A stretch of 64,000 bases of DNA from Candidatus Regiella endosymbiont of Tuberolachnus salignus (GCF_964020115.1 NZ_OZ026542.1:1781436-1845435); one strand, 5' to 3'. Positions 42,931 to 53,184 are shown, counted from the stretch's first letter. Numbers and translations: made by a program. The notes: generated from the sequence alone by a model not told the origin.

Positions 42931-42983
42931 ACTGATGATATCTTAATGATAATTAAGTAATTTATTTTTATTAAATAAATTTG

Positions 42984-43003
42984 TACCCGCATTTGTACCC
43001 TCA
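42984..43003. promoter_or_regulatory. Candidate integrase arm-type site, left
   Basis: The 20 bases TACCCGCATTTGTACCCTCA are identical, in the same orientation, to 53216-53235 near the right end. Each holds two TACCC half-sites. The position just inside both att sites suggests binding sites for the integrase; this is an inference. Confidence 0.55.
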
Positions 43004-43071
43004 AATCATCAAAGTACTCTTCAATAAAATGAGGTCAGGTTGTATTGTACATTCTCATAGGAAACCTCTCT

Positions 43072-43292
43072 TCAGTGATAATCAAGATCCTCTATAAGCT
43101 CAACATGACATCGGTCGAAACGAAAAATGACTCGCCAATTACCGTTGACTGCGACTGACCAGAAGCCTGTAAGCTCGCCTTTAAGCGGATGCATAAGCGG
43201 CTCAGCTTTTTAGCATGGTTAGCACGAATACTCTTGGTCGAACCAGTCTTAAAAAAGACCCTGAGTCCTTTATGCTGAAATGATTTTATCAT
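43072..43292 (-). pseudogene. higB: HigB-type toxin, deleted and frameshifted
   Basis: The N-terminal part MIKSFQHKGLRVFFKTGSTK and SIRANHAKKLSR matches RelE-superfamily HigB. The family's C-terminal part, MHPLKGELTGFWSVAVNGNW then RVIFRFDRCHVELIEDLDYH, is in another frame and ends at 43072. About 20 central residues are missing, so the gene is dead. A following ATG reads MRMYN, like a HigA start, but stops within seven codons. The pair was apparently truncated by the island's left border. Confidence 0.8.
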
Positions 43293-43507
43293 GAGTCGAG
43301 TGTGAACTTATGATGCGAACCAACACATTAACTACTAATTGTAATATCATTACCCTGAGTCTTGTGTTTCCATTATCATAGCTATTCTTCATTAAACCCT
43401 TCAAAAACTGCAAAAATTATCTTTATAATCAGTTTTTTACTGATCTTCCTATTTTGAACTAGTCAAAATATCATTAGCTTATCCCTGCATGGCTATGGTG
43501 ATGATAA

Positions 43508-43551
43508 GAAATGCTATATAGCATTGCACTATAGCAATGTCAGTGTATAAT
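43508..43551 (+). promoter_or_regulatory. vapBC promoter with overlapping palindrome
   Basis: A TATAAT -10 box lies at 43546-43551, thirty bases before vapB. Just upstream, TGCTATATAGCA, TTGCACTATAGCAA form overlapping inverted repeats. VapBC complexes typically repress their own promoter through such palindromes. Confidence 0.6.
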
Positions 43552-43580
43552 TTAGACGTTGCTAATCATTGGAGGTAGTT

Positions 43581-43814
43581 ATGTTTCGAGGCACCATTTT
43601 TATAAATAATCGAACACAAAATGTTCGGCTCCCCGCCGGTATGCATTTTCCTAAGACTATCAAACATGTGAATGTTAGAGCCGTAGGAAACGAAATCATT
43701 TTGTCACCCGCTGAAAATTCGTGGGATAACTTCTTTTTAGGTCAATCACAAGTCACTGATGATTTTATGTCAGAACGTGCCGATCAATACCAGCCTGATC
43801 GTGAGGCACTTTGA
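43581..43814 (+). CDS. vapB: VapB-type antitoxin
   Basis: 77-residue antitoxin of the VapB/MazE type with an N-terminal AbrB-like swapped-hairpin DNA-binding domain (MFRGTIFINNRTQNVRLPAG, then VRAVGNEIILSPAE). The acidic C-terminus (DDFMSERADQYQPDREAL) would block VapC. The start at 43581 follows GGAGGTAGTT; the ATG at 43569 lies within that ribosome binding site region. Its stop overlaps the vapC ATG by one base, which couples the two. It probably stabilises the satellite. Confidence 0.92.
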   Translation: MFRGTIFINNRTQNVRLPAGMHFPKTIKHVNVRAVGNEIILSPAENSWDNFFLGQSQVTDDFMSERADQYQPDREAL

Positions 43815-44212
43815 TGCACAAGTTTATGCTTGATACCAATATCGTTATTTACATTATTAAACGTCGTCCATTGGAATTGCTTAATAAATTTAATGAGAAT
43901 ACCGGCAGCATGGTGATTTCATCAATCACCTTTGCTGAATTATTACACGGTGTCGAAAAAAGCGCTGCACGAAAGCGTAATATGGACACGGTAGAGAATT
44001 TTGTTTCACGTTTAGCCGTTTTAGATTATAACGATAAAGCAGCTTGGCATTACGGGAACATCAGAGCTAATTTAGAGTGTAAAGGCACGCCTATCGGTGT
44101 TAACGATGTGCATATAGCTGCTCATGCTCGCAGTGCAGGACTTGTCCTTGTGACGAATAATAGGAAAGAATTTGATCGTGTTGAGGGATTAATAGTGCAA
44201 AATTGGCTGTAA
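43814..44212 (+). CDS. vapC: VapC-type PIN-domain ribonuclease toxin
   Basis: PIN-domain RNase of the VapC/MvpT type; relatives in enterobacteria cut initiator tRNA-fMet. Conserved acidic residues are visible: FMLDTNIVIYI (first Asp), ITFAELLHGVEKS (Glu), and PIGVNDVHIAAHARSAGLVL (Asp), followed by VTNNRKEFDRVEGL. The start is ATG at 43814 overlapping the vapB TGA; a TTG at 43811 is the alternative. All active-site residues seem present, so the pair is probably functional. Confidence 0.92.
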   Translation: MHKFMLDTNIVIYIIKRRPLELLNKFNENTGSMVISSITFAELLHGVEKSAARKRNMDTVENFVSRLAVLDYNDKAAWHYGNIRANLECKGTPIGVNDVHIAAHARSAGLVLVTNNRKEFDRVEGLIVQNWL

Positions 44213-44591
44213 ATTTGATTGATGTTTTATTTGTTCTGACCTACGCATTTATTTAACGAACATCACTGTATTCATTGTAATCGTCATTATTGCTCTTCCG
44301 TGCCGTGAAAAATACCAGCACGGCTACCCCGACAATCAAATATTAGCCACTTCTCTACGAAAAATGGGCGCTTATGCAACAAAGAAACGTGTATTCATTT
44401 ACTGATCAACGGTAATTTCAAAATCAGTAAACAGAGCACTAGTTTTTACTGAACGTCTAACTTTATCCAAATTAACAAAACCATGATTATGCAATGCCTT
44501 TAAAGTAGTCGACCTGTTAAATATTCTCCCGTTATTCCATTTTCTAAATCACGCTTAAGAGCGAGACAGGTTCAATAATATCATCGTCTAT

Positions 44592-44639
44592 GCGCACTGG
44601 TATTTTGCGCACAGGAGGTGCGCACAACACTGCGCACAT
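44592..44639. repeat. Four TGCGCAC repeats
   Basis: TGCGCACT at 44592 and TGCGCACA at 44607, 44620 and 44632, spaced 15, 13 and 12 bases apart. A second iteron class beside the P4-like ones, of unknown binding partner. Confidence 0.7.
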
Positions 44640-44779
44640 TTTTCCGCCCGCCAAAAAATAATATTTTCACCTCTTCTGTACCATGACAAGGTAGGTGGGA
44701 TTTTTAGCTATTTACGTTTTTATCCAAGCCATAATGAACTACCCCCCCCCTGATAAAAGTTTAGGGGTAAAACTATTCA

Positions 44780-44995
44780 CACTGTTCACACTTGTTTTTT
44801 TATTTTTATTTTCAATGAGATAAAGGGTGAACAGATGAAACTCAACTCATCACCACTCTTCACCCTGTGTTCACATCAAACCAGGGAAGAAAGGTGAACA
44901 GTGTGAATACTTGTGAACACTTAAAAAATAACTGTTCACCCTATTAATCCTTATATAGCAAGGCTTTTAGCACAGTGTGAACAGGGGTGAACACT
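44780..44995. repeat. P4 type-I-like iterons (GGTGAACAG)
   Basis: Copies and near-copies of GGTGAACAG in both orientations: CTGTTCACA near 44782, GGTGAACAG at 44826 and 44893, TTGTGAACAC near 44911, CTGTTCACC at 44932, GTGTGAACAG near 44975 and GGTGAACAC at 44986. In phage P4 the alpha protein binds iterons of this sequence at ori and crr. The cluster lies 40-255 bases beyond the primase stop codon. Confidence 0.85.
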
Positions 44996-45035
44996 TTTTC
45001 CTATTATTTTTAGTACCCCCCCTATCACCACCGGA

Positions 45036-47408
45036 TTAGTGGTTTAAATCAGCGGTGCCTGTCGCTCGTGGTAGCCATTCATCCGCACTGTCTACATTCA
45101 AATTCAGGTTGCTACGGATCCCCTGCCTGCTTTTCTTACGTAGATACTGTAAGCCAAATTCCGCTAAGGAGCCCGGCATATCACTGCCAAAACGTGTTAC
45201 TGATACCGGTTTAGCCAGATTGTTACCTCTCATGTACGCAAGATAAGCGTGATACAGATATTTACGCGGGTTAAACGGGATAATCTCCGCATTGCCTACC
45301 AACATCCCATCCGCCTCAGCCGAGGCTAACAGATAGCCGCAAAAATCTACCAGCGAATCAGTACTCCGTTTGACATTAAGCGCTTCGGCTGATTTTTGCT
45401 GCTCCAGCAATAAGCATTTGGCTTCGGCAGGCTCAACAAAACGGGTCAGCAGGTGGCGAATAATCACCGGTAATTCTCGGGCGATTTTATCGCACAGTAA
45501 GGTATCACGTTCATTTTCAGGGATGACTTCTGAGAAGTTAAAAATGACGCGCCGACGAGACACACCGCCACTTCGGTCACTGAAACTCATGGCGTTGTTA
45601 TTCACCGCCAATATTACCGCAGGGATACGTGTCGAATAAGGCTGTTTATGTTTGGGATCGACAGAAACTTCATCACCCCCGGTAATCGCCTTGATCCCTG
45701 AGCCTTCTCCCACATAGCGGATCTGGTCGGGCATGATGATCAGTGAGTAGCCGATGATTAACGCACGTTCGCGCGGGTTCTCCAGTGCTGTCATACTGGC
45801 TGATACCCTGTTATTTTTTCCCGCCAGCAGGGTACAAATTTCCGCCAGAAGGCTTTTACCACTGCCGCCTGCGCCTGTGACCTCAAGAAATAATTGCCAG
45901 TCATAGCGGTTAGCCAGCACCATAAACAGCGCTGCGAGTACTCTGTCTGTTTTGCGATCATGGTTTGCTGTTGCCCTGCGTATCCACTGCCAAAAATGAG
46001 GCGCATTATCGACCAGTGTTTCACCCGGTTCCGGCGAGGTGAAGTCGATTTCATTGACGATCAATAACCCATCTTCCTTATTATGTGGTCTGAACTGCTT
46101 TTTTTGCAGATCAAAGACGCCATTACGGAAGCCGATTAAGTGACGAGCCGTGCTTTTCATTAACGGCAGTTGAAGTTTTAGTGCGTCAACGGCAGAACGG
46201 ATGCCGATTGACGTATAAGGCACATCTGATCCGATAAAGATAGCCACCATTTCCCGCATTAAATCGCGATCACTGATGGCACGCCAGGCGATACCGTCGT
46301 AGTGGTGTACAGAATCAGACAAAGGCTCCAACGCCAAATCACCATTATAGCGTGCTAACAAGACCTCGCCGCGTTGACTGGCGCCCATCTGGCTCAATGT
46401 CGGACGGGTAGGCTTATCATGATTTATCGCATCAGCAGGTTGATACAGTGCTCCGCTGAAAGCCTGTATAGCGGCTTCTATGCCGTATTGCTGCCGGTAA
46501 TCGTCCCAGTCGGCTTTATGCTGGGTAGGCGGTAAAGCAACCCACCCAGAAACCGCAATAGCGGCTTTTTCGGCGGCGATAGCGCCAATATTCTGCTTAA
46601 ATTGGCCTTTTTCATCGCATTGATTGGCTTGATCGCAGTCGTTATCAGCGGCAATGATAATTTTTGCTTCTGACCAGCGTTCACGGCATATTTTTGCTAC
46701 TTCGATTAAATTGCCCGCATCCAATGCCGCAATGGCGATGCCTGAAGCCAATAATGACACCGTAACCGCAGTCGCATAACCTTCGGTGATCAGCACTGTT
46801 TCAGCCCGTTCCGGCAGTTCACCTACGGGAATCAATGCCCCTTTCTTACGGGTGCCCGTCAGATAAGGTTTATCACCATTCGGGTAAATACGCTGTGCAC
46901 CCGTGATCTCGCCGTCTATTGTTTGCAGTGCAAGCAGCAAGGCACCGTTCGGCAGGATAGGCAGACCGGGGCAGTGAAGCCCCTTATTCATCAGATAATG
47001 AGATTCACCCAATACCGTTTTTGCCATCAATGCCGCTACCTGCTCAGCAATGGGTTTGTCCGTTGAAGGCACCTCTTTGGCGGGGGCAGGTTTCATCCTT
47101 TTTTCTGGCAAGGGCATAGCCAGCACATTAGCTACCAGCTTGGCCGCTTGACGGGCGTTACATTGGTTAACTTTCATCACCAAATCCAACCCGGTACCGG
47201 CACCACAATGAGAACAGAAATAAGTGCCTCTGCCTTCCTTGTCGTCAAAACGATAACGGGTTTTACCCCCACAGTTTGGGCATTGACCTTCCTGCCGATG
47301 GGTTGGGATCGCCAATTGTCGCAAAATCGCCTCCCAATGACCGTTAGCCTGTGTTCGTACCTCATCAATAAAATTATCTTTTAGCCTGTCGGCAGGCTTC
47401 GCTGTCAT
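45036..47408 (-). CDS. P4 alpha-type primase/helicase replication protein
   Basis: A 790-residue multifunctional replication protein like phage P4 alpha (777 residues): zinc-ribbon primase, TOPRIM domain, SF3 helicase and C-terminal origin-binding domain. Zinc Cys residues are 43, 46, 65 and 68 (CPNCGGKTRYRF and CSHCGAG). The TOPRIM region includes VLITEGYATAVTV and IIIAADND (about 205-257). Walker A is TGAGGSGKS at 511-519, followed by SLIIMPDQIRYVG and ILAVNNNAMSF. Its ATG overlaps the stop of the small upstream ORF. The iteron cluster downstream is its likely target. Confidence 0.95.
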   Translation of the reverse strand: MTAKPADRLKDNFIDEVRTQANGHWEAILRQLAIPTHRQEGQCPNCGGKTRYRFDDKEGRGTYFCSHCGAGTGLDLVMKVNQCNARQAAKLVANVLAMPLPEKRMKPAPAKEVPSTDKPIAEQVAALMAKTVLGESHYLMNKGLHCPGLPILPNGALLLALQTIDGEITGAQRIYPNGDKPYLTGTRKKGALIPVGELPERAETVLITEGYATAVTVSLLASGIAIAALDAGNLIEVAKICRERWSEAKIIIAADNDCDQANQCDEKGQFKQNIGAIAAEKAAIAVSGWVALPPTQHKADWDDYRQQYGIEAAIQAFSGALYQPADAINHDKPTRPTLSQMGASQRGEVLLARYNGDLALEPLSDSVHHYDGIAWRAISDRDLMREMVAIFIGSDVPYTSIGIRSAVDALKLQLPLMKSTARHLIGFRNGVFDLQKKQFRPHNKEDGLLIVNEIDFTSPEPGETLVDNAPHFWQWIRRATANHDRKTDRVLAALFMVLANRYDWQLFLEVTGAGGSGKSLLAEICTLLAGKNNRVSASMTALENPRERALIIGYSLIIMPDQIRYVGEGSGIKAITGGDEVSVDPKHKQPYSTRIPAVILAVNNNAMSFSDRSGGVSRRRVIFNFSEVIPENERDTLLCDKIARELPVIIRHLLTRFVEPAEAKCLLLEQQKSAEALNVKRSTDSLVDFCGYLLASAEADGMLVGNAEIIPFNPRKYLYHAYLAYMRGNNLAKPVSVTRFGSDMPGSLAEFGLQYLRKKSRQGIRSNLNLNVDSADEWLPRATGTADLNH

Positions 47409-47581
47409 AATGCCCCCTCTGTCAGCATGCTATAAAGCGCCTCAGTTTTTTCCAGCAGAATAAACAGCAGTGTTTCCCTGGCATCCGCTTCCATGACAGA
47501 AACAGCGGCATGAGTCAGCGCTAAGCACTGAAAGGCTAAATCTTCAGCCGTGATCGGGGTTTTATCAATGCGTTTGGACAT
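47405..47581 (-). CDS. Small conserved satellite protein
   Basis: 58 residues (MSKRIDKTPITAEDLAFQCL ... LLEKTEALYSMLTEGAL), helical and acidic, overlapping the primase start by 4 bases and the Icd-like gene by 17. Small proteins of this type sit at this position in P4-like elements; the function is unknown. The longer open frame to 48322 is not real: it is out of character upstream of this ATG and covers other genes. Confidence 0.7.
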   Translation of the reverse strand: MSKRIDKTPITAEDLAFQCLALTHAAVSVMEADARETLLFILLEKTEALYSMLTEGAL

Positions 47582-47753
47582 GGCATCCTCCTGTAACAGG
47601 AAGGCGACCGGCAAACAAAAGAATATAATCGGCAACGTAGCGCTGACGGGCTGATTTTTCATCAATTGCCGTAGCGTACAGCATGATAGGCTTAATTTTT
47701 TTCTGACTGCGGTTGATCGCCGCAAAGATATAGGTACACTTTGACGTAGCCAT
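47565..47753 (-). CDS. Icd-like host cell division inhibitor family protein
   Basis: A 62-residue protein resembling the small Icd/Ash-like proteins of P4-type elements: CTYIFAAINRSQKKIKPIML, then an AIDEKSARQ block and DYILLFAGRLPV. The AINR and SFAxRLP-like motifs are the family hallmarks. An AGAAGGACTAACGCT ribosome binding region precedes ATG. In P1/P4-like phages some members block host cell division; that role here is inferred from similarity only. Confidence 0.72.
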   Translation of the reverse strand: MATSKCTYIFAAINRSQKKIKPIMLYATAIDEKSARQRYVADYILLFAGRLPVTGGCHVQTH

Positions 47754-47781
47754 AGCGTTAGTCCTTCTAACGAGGTGGTTA

Positions 47782-47817
47782 GAAGCCCGGTTAGTGCTGG
47801 TACACTACCGGGCTTCG
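47782..47817 (-). ncRNA. Strong hairpin in the primase operon leader (CI-like RNA candidate)
   Basis: On the minus strand GAAGCCCGGTAGTG and CACTAACCGGGCTTC pair with one bulge around TACCAG. It lies upstream of the Icd-like gene, in the position where P4 encodes its CI immunity RNA and attenuation signals. Only structure and position support this; no direct match to the CI RNA was established. Confidence 0.4.
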
Positions 47818-47843
47818 CTTTACTTTGAGTCATGCAAAACTGT

Positions 47844-47889
47844 ACATTGTCAACTCTATTGCAGATTAACCCACAGGAGTTGACAATGT
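47844..47889 (+). promoter_or_regulatory. 13-bp perfect inverted repeat over the start of the 57-aa gene
   Basis: ACATTGTCAACTC (47844-47856) and GAGTTGACAATGT (47877-47889) are exact complements separated by 20 bases. The right arm covers the ribosome binding site and the ATG at 47886. It may be an operator for autoregulation or an mRNA hairpin that hides the start. Confidence 0.7.
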
Positions 47890-48059
47890 CAACAACAGAA
47901 AATAAAGAACGCCATGTTGTCCAACTACGACTGGATAATGACTTATTTAAACGTCTTGTTATCGCCATGAAAGAAGACGGTGACGACAATAAGTCAGGAT
48001 GGATTAAAAGATTACTGCAACGCGAGCTAAATAGGCGAGGCATTGAGCCAAAAAGTTGA
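47886..48059 (+). CDS. Small putative ribbon-helix-helix protein
   Basis: 57 residues starting MSTTENKERHVVQLRLDNDL, with the pattern VVQLRLDNDLFKRLVIAMKE (beta strand plus helix) and SGWIKRLLQRELNRRG (second helix), which suggests a ribbon-helix-helix DNA-binding fold. It is transcribed opposite to the alpA and primase operons. CAGGAG precedes the ATG, within the right arm of a 13-bp inverted repeat. A role as repressor of the satellite's early region is plausible but unproven. Confidence 0.65.
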   Translation: MSTTENKERHVVQLRLDNDLFKRLVIAMKEDGDDNKSGWIKRLLQRELNRRGIEPKS

Positions 48060-48318
48060 TTTACTCTTAATACAGTCATTGGCTGAATATGATTTTTTTT
48101 ATCATTGAAGCGGCAGCTATTCCAAAGAGTAATATTTACTGTATTACTCTTTCCTTTTTGTGTACCCGTGGTGAGCGGTACAAATTGGATAGATGAAAGA
48201 CATGTAGAAAGAGAAGTAATTTGCAAACGCTTCTTATCGTGGCATAGACAATTATAAAGCTCTTCATCTTCTTGAAAGCAAAATTCTTTTGGTACTATCG
48301 AATTGAATACCCGAGTCA
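48060..48318. other. Region between the 57-aa gene and alpA
   Basis: An open minus-strand frame begins at ATGATG overlapping the alpA stop and runs leftward through this region, but its sequence has no family resemblance and biased composition. Position matches P4 ash/eta-type leader sequence. A symmetrical AGAGTAATATTTACTGTATT then ACTCT segment lies near 48126-48149. Confidence 0.35.
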
Positions 48319-48516
48319 TCACGCCACCTCCCCACGTGATTCTATAATGCGTTGATTAATCCATGCATCCACTTCACTTTCGATAAAAGCGATAGCGCGC
48401 GTGCCAATCTTTACCGGCACAGGAAAACGATGTTGACTGATAAGACGGTAAATCCATGCCTTACTGTAACCAGTACGGCGCTGGACTTCGGGTAAACGGA
48501 TAAGTGTTTGTGACAT
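48319..48516 (-). CDS. alpA: AlpA-family phage regulatory protein
   Basis: 65-residue MerR-like helix-turn-helix protein of the AlpA/Vis type: LIRLPEVQRRTGYSKAWIYR, then HRFPVPVKIGTRAIAF and EVDAWINQRI. AlpA-type proteins activate excision and integrase genes in P4-like and cryptic elements (AlpA acts on the slpA integrase of CP4-57). It sits between the primase operon and the cargo gene, leftward like the integrase. Confidence 0.92.
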   Translation of the reverse strand: MSQTLIRLPEVQRRTGYSKAWIYRLISQHRFPVPVKIGTRAIAFIESEVDAWINQRIIESRGEVA

Positions 48517-48640
48517 CTAATCTCCCTATATACTTTTAAATAACAAGGGAGAACTCTAGACTAGCGTAGAAAACAATCCATAACCCTATTAAGTAGAGCA
48601 TACAGTCTACTGTGTACAAGGTTCTTTCTATTAAGTACAA

Positions 48641-49588
48641 CTACCATCTTACACCTTTTTCCTTGGCGTACAGGAGTATCCAATTTCTTATCGTTATCAG
48701 TTCGTAAACATAACTTTTACTCTCTAACCACGTTTTATAATACCCCGCGGCTTCCATTGCTGTTTTATAAATAGATTTCTTTTCAAACCAATCCTGACAT
48801 ACAAGCATTTTAGCCGCACGATTCTTTTTATGCCTGGAGTCAGTAGCTTTTTTGAGCATTTCCACTTTTTTTATTTCTTCTTTTTTATGTATTCCACTCA
48901 ATTCATCAATTTTTTCTTTTAATAGACTATTTTCTTTATATAGCTTATTTAACTGGCTTTCATGCATAGCCTCGGTTTTGATCTTATCGCCATAACACAT
49001 TGCCTTATATGCTTTCATGGCAGCTTCAGTTATAGGGTGAGACACACCCAACGATATATTTCCTTTTCTTACGGGCTTTTTACCAATTAATTTTATAAAG
49101 CTAACAGCATCGTTAATCAATGAAAGGCTGAGCGCGTAAAAATACTCACAAGGTTCAGCATCAATGAATCCATCTTCTGTTTCATCATCTTTTAACCAAT
49201 GAACAATTTCTCCCAAAGCATCAATAGGATCCATATTCTCTTCGTTGGGCGCATCCAAATCTGACGTACAGCCAATGAAATAAAGTGCTAGGCCGTCTTT
49301 GCAATAATCAAATTCAAAAAGGTGTTGATCAGGATGAGGATCACTTGAATAACTTATGTGATCGAGAAGATTTTCTTTAAGCTCGCTTATTTCCTTGTCT
49401 TGTTCTTGCTCGAAATATATTTCAATCAACTGATAAATGAGATCCTGAACATATTTAATTTGCTTATCTGTCCTGTTCTTCATTCTCAAAAAAAGATGGA
49501 CACGATCAGCTACTTTCCCCAGTTCCTCTATAGAATATAATGAAACTCTATCATTTAACCGTGAAAAATAATCCTCTTTACTTGTCAC
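48641..49588 (-). CDS. Uncharacterised satellite cargo protein, 315 aa
   Basis: I do not recognise this protein. It begins MTSKEDYFSRLNDRVSLYSI, is acidic in the first two thirds (DDETEDGFIDAEPCEYFYAL), and carries a predicted coiled coil at about 215-255 (SQLNKLYKENSLLKEKIDEL, then a Lys-rich segment). It ends in a basic/aromatic region (AAGYYKTWLESKSYVYELIT, then IRNWILLYAKEKG). No membrane segment or enzyme motif is visible. It is more AT-rich than the primase and lies between alpA and the integrase, a place where P4-like elements carry exchangeable genes, including defence genes. A defence role is speculation. Confidence 0.7.
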   Translation of the reverse strand: MTSKEDYFSRLNDRVSLYSIEELGKVADRVHLFLRMKNRTDKQIKYVQDLIYQLIEIYFEQEQDKEISELKENLLDHISYSSDPHPDQHLFEFDYCKDGLALYFIGCTSDLDAPNEENMDPIDALGEIVHWLKDDETEDGFIDAEPCEYFYALSLSLINDAVSFIKLIGKKPVRKGNISLGVSHPITEAAMKAYKAMCYGDKIKTEAMHESQLNKLYKENSLLKEKIDELSGIHKKEEIKKVEMLKKATDSRHKKNRAAKMLVCQDWFEKKSIYKTAMEAAGYYKTWLESKSYVYELITIRNWILLYAKEKGVRW

Positions 49589-49681
49589 TACGTCACCTCA
49601 CGCCCTCTATTAGTTAAGAGCTATGCCAGCCAGTAGAGGTGTACTGGTTTTCGGGGATCAGCCTAGACATAACTTGTGCTT

Positions 49682-50439
49682 TTAATGCCTATTTCGGACT
49701 AGCCCTGTCTCTTCATTCAGACTTGGGCGGACATTGTTAAATGGACTTTGCATCATATTTTTCGTTCGTGCAAATTCATAGGGGGTGATGGCGCAGTCTC
49801 TATTCGCATCCAGATAATCTGCCCACCATTGCACCATTAAACGTCTTTCTTCTAGATGCTCCGCTTTATGAATATAGGCAGCTCTGACATTATTTCTTTC
49901 TTGATGGCTCATCTGGCGTTCGACCGCATCCCTTGACCACAGTGCCGATTCAATGAGCGCACCGCACGCCATAGCACGAAAACCGTGGCCACAGACTTCT
50001 GTTTTTGTGTCATAACCCATTATCCTAAGGGCTTTATTGACCGTATTTTCACTCATAGGTTTATGTGAATAATGATCACCAATAAAGATGAGTTCGTGTT
50101 CACCACTGATCGCTTTTATTTGCTCTAAAACAGCAACGGCTTGTCGACTTAATGGGACGAGGTGAGGGGTGCGCATTTTAGCACCACGAGATGAATATTT
50201 GACGCCTTTAAGTGCTTCCCTCTCTGCCGGTATTGTCCACAGTGCACGTTCGAAATCCACTTCGTTGTACCGAGCAAACCGAAGTTCGCTGGAACGAATA
50301 AAAACCAGTAACGTCAATTTTACCGCTAACTGGGTGAGTAAACGCCCTTTATAGTTTTCTATTCGTTCAAATAATTCAGGAATACGTACAAAATCTAACG
50401 CGGGGCGATGGACACATTTACCGGTAGCAATGGCGCCAG
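49682..50439 (-). pseudogene. int: P4-type integrase, C-terminal catalytic part severed by IS21-family element
   Basis: Tyrosine recombinase catalytic half. From the IS border the minus strand reads GAIATGKCVHRPALDFVRIP, then LTQLAVKLTLLVFIRSSELR (catalytic Arg), HGFRAMACGALIES and MSHQERNNVRAAYIHKAEHL (catalytic Tyr region), ending at 49682. The downstream ATG at 50317 is internal. The N-terminal part is at 52572-53146. Joining across the IS with one copy of the CCAG duplication restores ...NPAQDMAGAIATGK..., as in P4-family integrases. Confidence 0.95.
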
Positions 50440-50527
50440 TGTCAGCGCTAATGATAAAAGACCGTAAATTGCTAATTTAATTTGTCCACTCAAGCCAGAA
50501 TGCAGTTTCCTTTGTGGTGACAAAGCC

Positions 50528-52515
<1,988 letters not shown>

Positions 52516-52571
52516 CAAAAACTGGACATTTTAAAGTAGCAAAAAGTGGTCAATCTAAAGTAGCGTTGACA

Positions 52572-53146
52572 CCAGCCATATCCTGAGCCGGATTGTAATC
52601 AATCATGCCACTCTGAACAGCGTAACGCATGATGGCGGTAGTGCGTTGTTGCAGGCGTGCTGCAATCTCTAATCGCCCTGAATGTTCAACCACTTTTATC
52701 GGTGTTAATAAATCGCGTGTTTTGAGATCAGCAATATTACGATGGCCTATCGAAGGGAACACATGATCTACCAAACTTTTTAAGACTCTGGTGCTATGGG
52801 AAGCCGACCATTTTTTGTTACTCCCGTGCCAGGCTCTGGCTACGGTTTCAAAATTATTCGCTGCACTTTGTTGCTCGACTTTGACTGCCTTTTTGTATTC
52901 ACTGGGATCGGCTCCTGCCGCGACCAACTTTCTGGCCTGGTCGCGTTTATGTCTGGCATCAGAAAGTGTGATTTCAGGGTAAACGCCCAAAGCCAGCATC
53001 TTCTCTTTACCGCCAAAACGATAACGTAAGCGCCAATATTTTGAGCCATTAGGATGAATCAAAAGAAACATGCCTTCACCGTCCGTGAGCTTATACGCTT
53101 TCTCTGCGGGTTTGGCTGAACGTACTTTCACATCAGTAAGCGCCAT
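52572..53146 (-). pseudogene. int: P4-type integrase, N-terminal part severed by IS21-family element
   Basis: The start is MALTDVKVRSAKPAEKAYKL at 53146; the in-frame ATG at 53236 is upstream of the family start. It holds the arm-binding domain DUF4102 (LTDGEGMFLLIHPNGSKYWR, then LGVYPEITLSDARHKRDQAR) and the core-binding domain (FETVARAWHGSNKKWSASHS). It is cut after NPAQDMAG by the IS21-family element. It lies about 210 bases from the tRNA-Leu 3' end, the normal place for a P4-type integrase. Confidence 0.95.
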
Positions 53147-53184
53147 GATAGGGGTTCCTTTATATTCTTCTCCTTCAGTGTATT

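Larger units (their letters stand above)
44213..45035. other. Replication-control region of the satellite (no gene)
   Basis: 823 bases without a convincing coding region. Positions 44592-44639 hold four TGCGCAC(A) repeats. Positions 44780-44995 hold a cluster of GGTGAACAG-type iterons. The remainder is AT-rich. This is probably the satellite's origin or crr-like region. Confidence 0.7.

Noticed and set aside
43092..43292. 66-aa ORF as an intact gene
   Set aside because: Only its first half matches HigB; the C-terminal HigB motif is in another frame, so it is a pseudogene.
47405..48322. A 305-codon minus-strand open frame from the alpA stop to the primase
   Set aside because: Only the last 58 codons look like a protein. 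The rest has no family resemblance, overlaps the Icd-like gene, the hairpin leader and the opposite-strand 57-aa gene, and has atypical composition.
49682..50317. ATG at 50317 as the start of a separate 211-aa integrase
   Set aside because: Upstream codons to the IS border match the integrase family, and the N-terminal half lies across the IS element.
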